Positions 37,862-49,000 of a DNA stretch of 64,000 bases are shown here, one piece after another; the stretch's first letter is position 1; every line of letters starts with the position of its first letter. The notes below the pieces were generated by a model. The model searched no databases and was not told where the DNA came from. It saw nothing but the letters and a program-made list of their open reading frames with translations. The position numbers and the translations under genes were made by a program. This stretch comes from Neomegalonema sp. Its GTDB lineage: Bacteria; Pseudomonadota; Alphaproteobacteria; Rhodobacterales; Rhodobacteraceae. The stretch is taken from the NCBI GenBank assembly GCA_022760435.1, contig JALEFY010000025.1:62001-126000 (forward strand). Reading direction: 5' to 3'.

Positions 37862-38266
37862 ATGATCGGACGCCTCAATCACGTTGCCATCGCCGTACCC
37901 GATCTGGAAGCGAGCGCCGCGCAGTATCGTGAAACGCTTGGCGCCACGGTAGGTGCGCCGCAGGACGAGCCCGATCACGGCGTCACCGTCGTCTTCATCG
38001 AGCTGCCCAATACCAAGATCGAACTGCTCTACCCGCTGGGTGAGAACTCGCCGATCCAGGGTTTCCTCGACAAGAACCCCTCGGGCGGCATCCATCATAT
38101 CTGCTACGAGGTTGATGACATCCTCGCCGCGCGGGACAAGCTGAAGGATCAGGGCGCGCGGGTGCTGGGCAGTGGCGAGCCGAAGATCGGCGCGCATGGC
38201 AAGCCGGTGCTGTTCCTGCATCCCAAGGATTTCAACGGCACGCTGATCGAGCTCGAGCAGGCATAA
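37862..38266 (+). CDS. mce: methylmalonyl-CoA epimerase
   Basis: A 134-residue glyoxalase-fold enzyme that interconverts the (R) and (S) forms of methylmalonyl-CoA in propionate and branched-chain amino-acid breakdown. Metal ligands are visible: the histidine in LNHVAIAV, the histidine in GIHHICYEV, and the glutamate in GTLIELEQ. The ribosome binding site AAAGGACAGG precedes the start. The next gene, DUF1467, follows after 12 bases, a pairing common in alphaproteobacteria. Confidence 0.95.
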   Translation: MIGRLNHVAIAVPDLEASAAQYRETLGATVGAPQDEPDHGVTVVFIELPNTKIELLYPLGENSPIQGFLDKNPSGGIHHICYEVDDILAARDKLKDQGARVLGSGEPKIGAHGKPVLFLHPKDFNGTLIELEQA

Positions 38267-38278
38267 GGAACAGCGCCC

Positions 38279-38587
38279 ATGCATGCCTGGTCGGTGGTTG
38301 GCAGTATCGTTCTTTATGCGGTGATGTGGTGGATCGTGCTGCTGCTTATCTTGCCGCGCGGGGTGCAAAGCCAGGGTGAGGCCGGTTCGATCGAGCCGGG
38401 CACGCCCGCCAGTGCCCCCGCCCGCATTTCGATCAAGCGCAAGCTGCTCTGGGCGTCGCTGATCACCCTGATCCCCTGGGCGATCATCAACGGTTTGCTT
38501 TTCTTCGAGGTTTTCAGCCTGGAGGATTTCAGCTTCCTGTTCCCGGACAGCTTCAAGGAACCACCCGTTGGCGGACGGGGCAACTGA
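38279..38587 (+). CDS. DUF1467 family membrane protein
   Basis: A 102-residue protein with two transmembrane helices (about residues 7-26 and 55-75) and the family signature YAVMWWIVLLLILPRGV followed by EPGTPASAP. DUF1467 proteins are conserved in alphaproteobacteria, usually next to mce, and have no known function. It lies 12 bases after mce and is probably co-transcribed. Confidence 0.92.
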   Translation: MHAWSVVGSIVLYAVMWWIVLLLILPRGVQSQGEAGSIEPGTPASAPARISIKRKLLWASLITLIPWAIINGLLFFEVFSLEDFSFLFPDSFKEPPVGGRGN

Positions 38588-38639
38588 GCATTGCAAACAA
38601 ATTCCCGATGGTCGTGGGCAATTTATTTGCCTGCAATGC
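38588..38639 (+). promoter_or_regulatory. long imperfect inverted repeat upstream of the small peptide gene
   Basis: GCATTGCA (38588-38595) and TGCAATGC (38632-38639) are perfect complements, with further partial pairing (CAAATTCCC against GGGCAATTTATTTG) between them. The 52-base structure starts right after the DUF1467 stop and is followed by As, not Ts, so it is not an ordinary terminator. It may be an RNA leader structure or processing site. Confidence 0.4.
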
Positions 38640-38695
38640 AAAAAGACGCTTGCCGTTCGCAACTTCTGAGCTACCCTTTTCCCAGGTGCAACAAG

Positions 38696-38706
38696 AAGGA
38701 GGTGAT
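38696..38706 (+). promoter_or_regulatory. unusually extended Shine-Dalgarno sequence
   Basis: AAGGAGGTGAT is complementary over all 11 bases to the usual 3' end of bacterial 16S rRNA (ATCACCTCCTT). The core GGAGG ends 7 bases before the ATG at 38710. Such length predicts strong initiation and sets the start of the small peptide gene. Confidence 0.8.
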
Positions 38707-38709
38707 TCC

Positions 38710-38829
38710 ATGCGCAAAGTGACTGCAGCTCTTTTCACGCTGGTATTCGTTCTCGGCGCCGTGGGCGCAGCAAGTGCCTGCCCGTATTCGGATGCGAAAA
38801 AGCCGAAAGAAACGACCGTCAGTAGCTGA
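38710..38829 (+). CDS. 39-residue exported peptide
   Basis: A very small product, MRKVTAALFTLVFVLGAVGA followed by ASACPYSDAKKPKETTVSS. The first 23 residues are a clear signal peptide. Cleavage before the cysteine (ASAC, a non-standard lipobox) or after the alanine would leave a mature peptide of about 16 residues, CPYSDAKKPKETTVSS. The extended ribosome binding site argues that it is real and highly translated. A terminator follows within 30 bases. No family is known to me; a lipoprotein or a secreted signal peptide are both possible. Confidence 0.7.
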   Translation: MRKVTAALFTLVFVLGAVGAASACPYSDAKKPKETTVSS

Positions 38830-38858
38830 TCGTGCTGCGCAAAATTTGAGAATTTCGG

Positions 38859-38890
38859 AGCGGCCTTGCTTGAGTGCAGGGCCGCTTTTC
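38859..38890. terminator. terminator after the small peptide gene
   Basis: AGCGGCC (38859-38865) and GGCCGCT (38880-38886) form the outer stem, with extra pairing inside (CTTGC with GCAGG-like), followed by TTTTCC. It ends the peptide transcript and lies just past the stop of the convergent nitroreductase gene. Confidence 0.75.
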
Positions 38891-38896
38891 CGTTTT

Positions 38897-39493
38897 TCAA
38901 TCGCGATACTCGACGAGGCTGCCCAGATCCGGTCTTTCGCGCTCGGCCGGGGCGATGCGTGCGGTGCCGATATGGATGAGGCCGGTGATGCTCTCATGGG
39001 CCTTGAGAGCGAAGGCGTCTTCGGCCAGCAGGCGATCCGTCGCGACCCAGCCGGTCAGCCAGTTCGCGCCAAAGCCATGGGCAAGGGCAGCCTGGACCAT
39101 CGCAAAGCAAACGCAGGCCGCTGAGAGCTCCTGTTCATGCGCCGAGATCTTCTCGCTCGGGCGCGGGCTGGAGATCACACAGACCACCACGGGCCCGTCG
39201 GTGACGGTCTTCTCTCCCTTGACCAGATCGCTTTCGTCCAGCCCCAGATAGGTGCCGCGCGCGCGCACCTGTTCGGCCAGCCGGTCCTTGGCCTCACCCT
39301 GCAACACCACGAGGCGCCAGGGGGCGAGCTTGCCATGATCGGGCACGCGCAGGGCAATGGTGAGAAGATCATCGAGGATCGCCCGATCAGGGCCGGGCGC
39401 GGTCAGCGTCTTGGCGGGCACAGAGCGGCGGCGGCGCAAGAAGTCCAGTGCTTCCTGGCTCGCAATCGGGGGGAGGGTGAGGCTGTCGGTCAT
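38897..39493 (-). CDS. nitroreductase family protein
   Basis: A 198-residue FMN-dependent oxidoreductase of the nitroreductase superfamily (YdjA-like, short type). FLRRRRSVPAKTL near the N-terminus is the FMN phosphate-binding start, APWRLVVLQGEAKDRLAE and VPDHGKLAPWR are typical, and the C-terminal GLIHIGTARIAPAERERPDL completes the site. Start 39493 has AGGGATCGAAG upstream; the frame upstream of it looks non-coding. Substrate unknown. Confidence 0.9.
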   Translation of the reverse strand: MTDSLTLPPIASQEALDFLRRRRSVPAKTLTAPGPDRAILDDLLTIALRVPDHGKLAPWRLVVLQGEAKDRLAEQVRARGTYLGLDESDLVKGEKTVTDGPVVVCVISSPRPSEKISAHEQELSAACVCFAMVQAALAHGFGANWLTGWVATDRLLAEDAFALKAHESITGLIHIGTARIAPAERERPDLGSLVEYRD

Positions 39494-40021
39494 CTTCGAT
39501 CCCTGTCTTGAAATGGAGCAGCTTTCGCAGCGCTGTTTCTGTCTTCCCGGCTCTGCCGGTCTGGTCGTCCTCTGGCAAGGATTTTGCTGCAACTGCACTG
39601 CTTCGTTGGTTCTCTCCTTCTTCCCACGAGGCAGTGTCTGGGGGCGGCGTGTTGCGTGTGTATGAGCCGCCCCCAAAGCGTTCGCGCCACAGGGGAAATC
39701 GCGATCGCGCTGAAAGGCGTGTCGGAGCTGTCGAGACTGCCTTGATTCGGCAGATTATCGGTCATTTGCATAGGCAAATCCCGCCGCTGAGACAATTTTT
39801 CGCAAACAATGACGCTGATTTGAATTTCTCCTGACCGGGGAGCGCTGCAAGCGCATGCCTGACGCGATTCGGCTGCGGCTAAAATGCGTCATGCCGACCC
39901 GAATTTTACGAAATATCAACCTGTCTCGTTGTGCGCCGCGTCATCGTCTCGAAATGCAACGGCGATCTTGGTAATCTTGACGCTCGCGGAGATTGGGATT
40001 TCGAAACGCACGGGGGATGGC
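39494..40021. promoter_or_regulatory. 528-base spacer upstream of the giant RTX gene
   Basis: No convincing gene is seen between the nitroreductase and the giant gene; they are divergent. The area holds a perfect 16-bp palindrome, ATTTGC-ATAG-GCAAAT (39764-39779), a possible operator. A frame at 39508-39834 on the plus strand has low-similarity, arginine/serine-rich composition and is not accepted. The frame of the giant protein extends upstream to 39884, but GGGGGA sits 5 bases before the ATG at 40022. Confidence 0.5.
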
Positions 40022-43000
40022 ATGGCGCTCTCTTACAATGAGATGCTGGATGTAGCGATCAATACGGCAAAGCTGATCGTGGCCGGGCAATCCACGAAGA
40101 CCGATAGCGTGGCCGATGATCCCAGTGGCGGCTGGAACTACACGGCGCTCCTGACCGGCTTTGACGGCACGCAAAACCCTTTCGAGTACCAGAACGCCAT
40201 CGACACGACCGGGGTCGCCGAGCTCGACCCGCGCGACAATACCTGGTCAACGCTCGATGATGACAACACCCAGCAAAATATCCGTTTCCTCGCGGCGGTG
40301 CGCGCAGCCTTGCCGACCGATCATGCCGATTATGGCTGGATCGACGCGGCCTACACGCTGGCCGTCGATAGCTTGCTCGAGCGTCAGGCCGATCATGGCG
40401 GTTTCCGGCAATCCTATTTCGATGGCACTCCCTTCTCCGCTGAAACCCTCGATGAAGACGATTACCGCAACAATTACGACCTGAACGACAGTTTCTCGAT
40501 CAGCATCGTCTACACGCTCGATTTCCTGCATCAGGCCACGGGCGAGCAGCGTTATCTCGACGCGATGCAGGATTTTGGTAATTTCCTGCTGGCGACCCAA
40601 GGCAGCACGCAAGCGGGCTGGGCCCAATCCTACGATTATACCGATATGGATGCCGGTACCGTCACTATCGATGCCGGTCGCAGCTTCGAGCCAGCGGCCT
40701 ATTCGGCGCTCGCGACGTCAACCGCTGCCCGCTCGCTGCTCTCTATCTCGATGGAGCTTGGCAGTTCGAGCTATCTCGATGAGGTCGAGGACGCGATCAA
40801 CTGGCTCAACGGTGTCGATATCTCGACCAATACCTGGGCGCGTTTCTACGAGCTCGGCACCAACCGCCGCATGTTCCCGTTCCGCACGACCAGTGGTGAG
40901 GGCTATGTCGACCCGGCCACGCTCGATGCGCTTGCCAGCCAACCGAACCCGAATGTCTTCAAGCAGACCGATGATCAGGGGGAGGACCATTACTATACGA
41001 CCTCCTACAGCACCTGGGTGCAGCTCACCGGCGGGGATATCGGCTATAACGTCCGCGACACCTACGACATCGACGACCTGATCGAGGCCAATACCTTCTA
41101 CACCGCGAACAGCGTTGCCGAGTTCGAGGCGCAATATGAATGGCGCGCTTCGGTCCTTGAGGCAGATGGCGATGCCGCGGCGGCGACCCTGGCAGCCGAG
41201 TACACGAACGCAATCGCCGCTGGCAGCATCGATTATGAAGACAACAACGCTGCCTATGACACCTTCATCGACTATTTCGTCCAGTCCTATGGGGCGAATT
41301 TTGCCAATGGCGCTTTTGAGCCCGCGCAGCCTGTTGTCGCCGTCGCCATTGCCGATCTCGAGATCGATACCGGCGCGGATATGGACTTCTCGATCGCTGG
41401 CACCTTCTTCGATGCGGATGGCGATGCCCTGACCCTGACCGCAACGCTGGCCGATGGCAGCCCGCTGCCCTCCTGGCTGGTTTTCGATCCGGCAACCCAA
41501 AGCTTCGCGGCCGATCCGGGCAGCAATGATTTTGGCAGCTACAATGTCACCGTGCGCGCGACCGAGGCGAGCTCGGCCTTTGCGCAGGAGACATTCAAGA
41601 TCACCGTCAATGATTCGGTGGTTCCGGATATCGATCCGGGAGATATCGCCTTTATCGGCTATAACTCCGACAGTCCCTCCGGGAGCAATCTGGGCGATGC
41701 CTTTGGCTTCGTCGCATTGGTCGAGATCCCGGCGGGCACGCGGATCAAGTTCACCGAGAACGGTACCCTGGCCAATGGCGACCTGCTCTCGGGCGAGCGC
41801 ACGATCACCTGGTCCTCGCCGGGCATCGCCGCGGGGACGGTGGTAACCTTCGAGAGCCTGAACGCGGATGGCAGCAGCATCGCTGTTTCGACCGGGTCGG
41901 TCGATGCGGATGATCGGATGCTGGATCTGAGCGCGGCGGGCGATCAGGTGCTGGCCTATGTCGGCCCGACCGCGTCACCGGTCTTCATCGCGGCGCTGAA
42001 CATGAACGACGCCGATGCCGATGGCGATGGCAGCCCCGATGGCAATCAGTTCGGCACAGAATTCATCGGGACAGAAACGTCGCGCGGCTCTGAATTGCCC
42101 ACGGGACTGACGCTTGGCCTGCATGCGCTGGGCATCGTTCCCGAGGTGGATAACGCCTACTATACCGGCACCACCAGCTTCGCATCGCAGGCTGAAGCGC
42201 TGGCCGCACTCAATGACCCGGCCAATTGGAGCTCGGATGATGCGAATGCGGTCGCGCTGAGCAATTGGGTCTCGGCGGTGAGCCTCGATGGTGTCGCCGC
42301 GCCCGAGATTGATGTGCAAGGGGGGGCGACCCCGACCAGCATCCTTGATGGCGATACCACTCCGTCAGAGGCGGAAGGCACCGATTTTGGCACCACCGCG
42401 GCGCAAGCGGTCACGCAGAGCTTTACGATTCGCAATACCGGGTCGGTGGATCTGATGATCAGCGATCTGCGCCTTGGCGGTGCTGATGCCGCGGATTTCT
42501 CCATCAGCGGGCTCACATCCTCGGTCATTGCCGCGGGCGGGAGCGCGAGTTTCGATGTCAGCTTCACCCCAAGCGCCGATGGTGCCCGCAATGCGCAGGT
42601 GATCGTCGAGAGCGACGATGGGGACGAGTCGCTGTATGATTTTGACATCGTTGGGACCGGTGATTTCACTGCACCGTCCCTTTCCGCTACGTCACCCGCT
42701 GATGGCGCAGTCGATATCGACGCGAATGCGGCAATCACCCTGACCTTTGATGAGCCGATTGTTGCCGGAACCGGCAATATCCGGCTCGAAACCGCCGCCG
42801 GATCCTTGATCGAAAGTTTCGATCCGGATGCGGGGGGCACTTCTGTCACATTAAGTGGTTCACAGATCACACTCACCCCGTCGAATCCGCTGCCGGAAGG
42901 CGAGGACGTGCGCGTCGTGCTCGAAACTGGCGCGGTCCTTGATATGTATGGCAACGCGATAGACGAAAGTGGTGGGGGCGGAGCTTTTACCTTCTCTGTT

Positions 43001-46000
43001 GAAGGGGGGAGTACGCCAGTGAGTACAGGTGTTGTGATTGTGTCGGGCCAATCCCTGATGGGTGATTGGTTCCAGGATAGCGGCTCCGCACATAGCGCGA
43101 TCGACGGTGTTGTAACCACCTTGTCGATCGCGGAACTGTCGAGCCTGACCGGGTACGATTTGGCCAACCGGATTGCCGATGGCGACACGACCGTTTCCGA
43201 TAATGGCGACGGCACGGTGACGCTCAACAATCTGCTGGGCGCCGATCGTCTGGCGATTGAACTCAAGGAGCGCTACGGCGCGGCCTATGAGGACATCGTG
43301 ATCGTTCGGGCAGCCTCTGGCGGCAAGGCCGTGCTGGGGGGCAGCAGCGGCGACAATTTCTTCAACAGCGATGCATCCGGCTCGATCAATGCGGTGGGCG
43401 ATGGCACCGGCAGCTTCGATGGCGGGCTGATGACCAATTTCGTCAAGCCCGAGATCGATGATGCCGTCTCCGGGCTGACGGATGCCGAGCTGATCGGCGT
43501 GACCTGGGCACAGGGCGAGGCGGATGATCCGGATCTCGACGCCAATGACGAGGGAACCAGCGCCGATAATGATATCGAGGCGCTCTACAAGAACGGGGTG
43601 AAATACACCCTCAACGAGATCATCAATTACACGCTGGACACCTATTCGAGCCAGTTCTCGGCGCAATCCGTGACGCCGACCGCCTATATCCAGCATATTG
43701 GCGGGCGCAATGGCCAGGATAACGGCATCGACGATGTCAAGACCATCCAGGAAGAGCTGGCGGCCGAAGAGTCGAATATTGTCATCGCCACCGAGTCCTA
43801 CGATCTCGAGCGCGAAGACAGCGTGCACCCGACCGGCGAGAGCTATCATATCCTGGTTGAGCGGATGGCTGCCTTCATCGCCGATGGTGAAAGCGGCCCG
43901 CGGGTGACCAATGTCGCCTTGTCGAGCGATGACACCGCCGATGTGGCGACCGTCACGCTGACTTTGAGCTTCCCTTCGGGCTTTTCGATCAGCGATCTGG
44001 ATCTGGGGCCGAACCCGGAGAAATATCTCACCGTCTTTGATGAGAGCACCGATGACGGCGATGGCCGGGATTTCGAGGAAGACCCGATCCCGGTCACCAA
44101 TGTCCAGATCTCCGGCAACACGCTGATCTTCACGCTCGGGCGGGCGCTGGATGGCGATGGTTCGGTCGTATTTGCCTATTCGAACACCAATACGACCGAT
44201 AGCAGCGCGCAGGATGTGATCAATATCGACAATCCGGGCGATGGGCTGAACGGTGATCTCGATCAGCCGCTCTATGGCTTCCGGCAGGATTTCACCGCCG
44301 CCGACTATACCGGACCGGATACGATCGCGCCGACCCTGGCGAGCTCCAGCCCGGCCGATGATTTCACCCTGGCCCCGGCGGCGGGTGATATCGTCCTGAC
44401 CTTCAGCGAAGCGGTGCAGGCTGGCACTGGCAATATCGAGCTGCGCCTGGCCTCGGATGACAGCGTCATCTCCGCCTCTGTCAGCTTCAACGGCTCGAGC
44501 GTTACGATCAATCCGGATGCGGATCTGATCGAGGGCGAGGGCTATTACGTTCTGGTCGAGACCGATGCGGTGCAGGATCTGTCGGGCAATTTCTTTGCCG
44601 GGATCACCGACACCACGACGCTGAATTTCAGCGTCTCGGCCGCTGCCGGTCCGTTGGCACCGGGCGCGATTGCCTTTGTCGCCTATAGCTCGGATGACGA
44701 TACGATCACCGATGGCTTCGCCTTTGTCGCGGTGGAGGACATCCCCGCCGGTGCCGAAATCAACTTCACCGATAATGGCTGGGATGGCTCGAGCTTTGTC
44801 GGCAGCGAAGATGCCTTCACCTGGACCTCGACCGGGATTGCCGCCGGTACCGTGGTCACCGTCGATCGCGATGGCGCCACTATCAATGTCAGCGCCGGCA
44901 CCGTGACCGGCGGCTCACGCCTGGCGTTTTCGACCTCGGGCGATCAGGTTCTGGCCTATACCGGCACCGAAGCCGCGCCGAGCTTCATTGCCGCGATCAA
45001 CATGAACGGTGCCTTCGGGCTGGAGAGCGACGCCACCAAGGGCTCGCTGGTTCCGACCGGCCTGACCGAAGGCACCCATGCCCTCGCGCTCGATCCGGAA
45101 GTCGATAATGGCTACTATTCCGGCTCGACCTTCTTCACCTCGACCAGCGAAGCGCTGGCCGCGATCAATGATCCGGCCAACTGGACGAGCAGTGACAGCT
45201 TCATTGATCCGGCGAGCTGGCAAACCAGCGCCTACACGATCATGGGCACCGATGTCATCGCGCCGAGCCTGATCTCGACCAGTCCGCTCGATGATGAGGC
45301 GGCCTTTGACGGCACTGCCGATATCGTGCTGACTTTCGACGAAGCGGTACAGGCAGGCACTGGCAGTATCCGGCTCGTCGATACGGCGAGTGGTCAGGAT
45401 GTTGCGGCGAGCGTGACCTTCAACGGTACCACCGTCACCATCGACCCGACCGCGGATCTGGCCGGCAATGCCGCCTATCATGTGATCGTCGAGAGTGACG
45501 CGGTGACCGATGCGGCGGGCAATGCCTTTGGCGGTCTCACCGATCCGGCGGATCTTAACTTCACCGTATTCGAGGCGATCAGCTACACCGCTGGCGATAT
45601 CGCCTTTATCGGCTACAATTCGGACGATACCGATCCGGGCCGCGATGCCTTCGGGTTCGTCTCGCTGGTCGATATCCCCGCAGGCCAGACCATCAAGTTC
45701 ACCGATAGCGGCGTAACCGGCGGCGTGCTCGACAATGATGAGAGCACCCTCACCTGGACCTCGCCGGGGATCACCGCCAACACGGTCGTCACCTTCTCCC
45801 GGACCTCGGGCGGCGATCAGGTCGTCGATCTGGGCACGGTCTCGGGCGATGTGATCAACTTCTCGACCAGCGGCGATCAGATCATCGCCTATCAGGGCAG
45901 CGCGGCGAGCCCGAATTATCTGGCGGCGCTGATCATGGATATCGGCAATAGCGACAGCGAAGTGCCGCCGGGGCTGGTCGAGGGCCTGACCGCGCTCTCG

Positions 46001-49000
46001 ATCGATCCGGAAGTGAACAACGCTTATTACTCCGGCCCGACCACGCTGGTTGGCCGCGATACCACCTTGTCCACGATCCATGATGCAGCGAACTGGACGA
46101 GCAGTGATGGCACCGCCTTCGATCCGAGCCTTTGGGCTTCGGGCTTCGATATCACGCTGGCGCAACTGCCGGAGATCGATGTGCTGGGCGGTACGCCGAG
46201 CCTGTCGATTGTCGATGGTGATGTGACGCCGGGTCTGGCCGATGGTACCGAGTTTGGCACCGTCACTGCCGCGGGCGCGGTGCAGACCTACACGATCAGC
46301 AATGACGGCACCGCCGATCTCTCGATCACTTCTGTGGTTGCGAGCGGTACGGATGCGGGTGATTTCGTGATTGCCGGTTTCACCAGCGGGGTAATCGCGG
46401 CTGGCGGGTCCGAGACCTTCACCGTCACCTTCACCCCCGCTGCCGAGGGCTTGCGCAGCGCGAGCATCGAGATCGTGAGCGATGATGCCGATGAGGCGCT
46501 CTATGATTTCGCGATCCAGGGCACCGGCGATGTGACCGCGCCGACCCTGCTGAGCACCGAGCCGCTCGATGATGCGGTCGATGTGGCGATCACCTCGAAT
46601 ATCACCCTGACCTTCTCGGAGAATGTCGCAGCCGGAACCGGCGCGATCGCGATCTACAATGCCGCTGATGACACGCTGGTGGAGACGATTGCCGCCAACA
46701 GCGCTTCCGTCAGCATCAATGGCGCGGTTGTGACGGTGGATCCGGTCGCGGATCTTGCGCAGTCGAGCGGGTTCTATGTGCAGGTCGATGCGACCGCCTT
46801 CACCGATCTGGCCGGCAACCCGTTCGCCGGGATTACCGATACCACCTCGCTCAGCTTCACCACCGGCGCCTTGCCGGCGGAGATCGACGTGCTGGGCGGG
46901 CTCACTGCACTGAGCATCGTCGATGGCGATGTGACCCCGGACCTCACCGATGGCACCGATTTCGGTCTGGTCGGGGTCGCGGGCAGCAGCCAGACCTATA
47001 CGATCAGCAATGACGGGCTCGGCGATCTGTCTATCACCTCGATCGGCGTGACCGGCGCAGCGGCGAGCGATTTTGCCGTCACCGGCTTCACCACCGGTGT
47101 GATTGCGCCGGGCACGAGCCAGACCTTCACGGTCACCTTCACCCCGTCGGCGGATGGGCTGGCGACCGCCGGTATCGAGATCATCAGCAATGACGGCGAT
47201 GAGGCGCTGTACGACTTTGCCATCCAGGCGAATGGCAAGCTGAGCGCGCCGACGCTGGTCAGCACCGCGCCGCTCGATGATGCGGTGGATGTGACGATCA
47301 GCGCCGATATCGTCCTGACCTTCGACACCGAAATGCAGGCGGCTGAAGGCGGGTTCATCTATGTCCATGCCGCCGATGGCTCAGTGATCGAGGCGCTGCG
47401 GGCGACTTCTGGTCGGGTGTTCTTTGACGGGACCACGGTCACCGTCGACCCGGTCAACAATCTGGGCTTCTCGACGGACTATTACATCACCGTCGATGCG
47501 AATGCCGTGCAGGATCTGGCCGGAAACGCCTTTGCCGGTTTCACCGACCCGACGCTGCTCAATTTCACCACGGCCGCCCAGCCGGTTGGCCCGCTGTTTG
47601 AAGAGACCTTCGAGACCGACGGTCTGGGCTCGCGCTACACGGTATCGAGCACCTTTACCGATCTCGATGACGATTATTTCACCCGCACCGATGGCTCGGA
47701 TATCGATACCAAGAACGATGCCGGGTATCTGGGCAAGGAAGGCACCTATTTCTGGGCCGGAGAGGATCTCGATGGCGAGAACCCGACCGATGTCGAATGG
47801 ATGCAATTCAGCCAGGTGAACACGGTCGGCGCTGGCGAGATGACCTTCACCGGCCTGTTCGGTGTCGGCAATACCAATGGCGTCGATGCTTCGGCCTATG
47901 ATGACCGTGACTATCTCGCGGTCCTCTATTCGACCGATGGCGGCAGCACCTATCAGGTCGGCCTGCTGTTCCGGGCCATTGATGGTAGTGGCAATCAGCC
48001 CTTCGCCCTGGTCTCCACGCCGAGTTTCGTCGGCACCGAGGCCGAGGTCAGCGACGCCCTGCGCGATCTCGATGGCGATGGCGATGCCGATATTCGCCGC
48101 CACGTCACCAATTTCGGCGACAGCGATCAGGTGCTGAGCAACACGCTTCAGGAATTCAGCTTCACCATTCCCGAGGCCGATACGGTCGATATCATCATTG
48201 CCTCGCATATGGATGGCGGTGACGAAGAATTCGCCTTTGACAGCTTGCGCATCACCAGCAACGGGCCGGTCATCCCGGTCCCGGAAATCACGCTGCTGGG
48301 CAGCGACGGCTTGACCGAGATTGTCGATGGCGATGCGGTGCCGGATCTGGCGGATGGCACCGATTTCGGCTCAACCGGCCTGGTCGGCGGCTCGGTCCAG
48401 ACCTACACGATCCGCAATGATGGCACGGCGGCGCTCAATGTGTCGGCTCTGAGCATCACCGGCGTCGATGCGGGCGATTTCGCGGTCACCGGCTTTACCA
48501 GCGGCACAATCGCTGCCGGTGCCAGTGAGACCTTCACCGTCACCTTCACCCCCGGAGCAACCGGTCTGCGCAGCGCGTCGATCGAGATCCTGAGCGATGA
48601 TGCCGATGAGGCCGTCTACGATTTCGCGATCCAGGGTACCGGCGATGTCACGGCACCGCTCTTGTTGGCAACCAGCCCGGTCGATGATGCATCGGGCGTG
48701 GCCTTCAACACGGCGCTGTCGCTGACCTTCGATGAGGCTGTCATTGCCAGCACCGGTTCGGTCCGGATCATCGACACCCTCACCGGGGCCGAAATCGCGG
48801 CTCTTCCGGCAGCGGGCGCCAATGTCGGCATCGAAGGCGGCACAGTCACGGTAACGCTGCCGAGCGATCTGGCCTTCGATACCGCCTATCACGTGCTGAT
48901 CGACACCGATGCCTTCACCGATGGCGCGGGGAATGCCTTTACCGGGATCAGCGATCCGGCGGCCTTCAACTTCACCACCGGCAGCCAGCCGGTCGGCCCC

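Noticed and set aside
39508-39834. Plus-strand 108-codon frame upstream of the giant gene
   Set aside because: Unusual Ser/Arg-rich composition, no ribosome binding site, and it overlaps the 5' region of the divergent nitroreductase.
39977-40005. Promoter-like TTGACG 17 bases before TTCGAA, just upstream of the giant gene
   Set aside because: The -10 box is poor and the implied start would leave no room for the ribosome binding site.
39884-40021. Upstream extension of the giant protein (46 residues)
   Set aside because: A weak hydrophobic patch is present but no ribosome binding site precedes it; the ATG at 40022 has GGGGGA and RTX proteins do not need a Sec signal.
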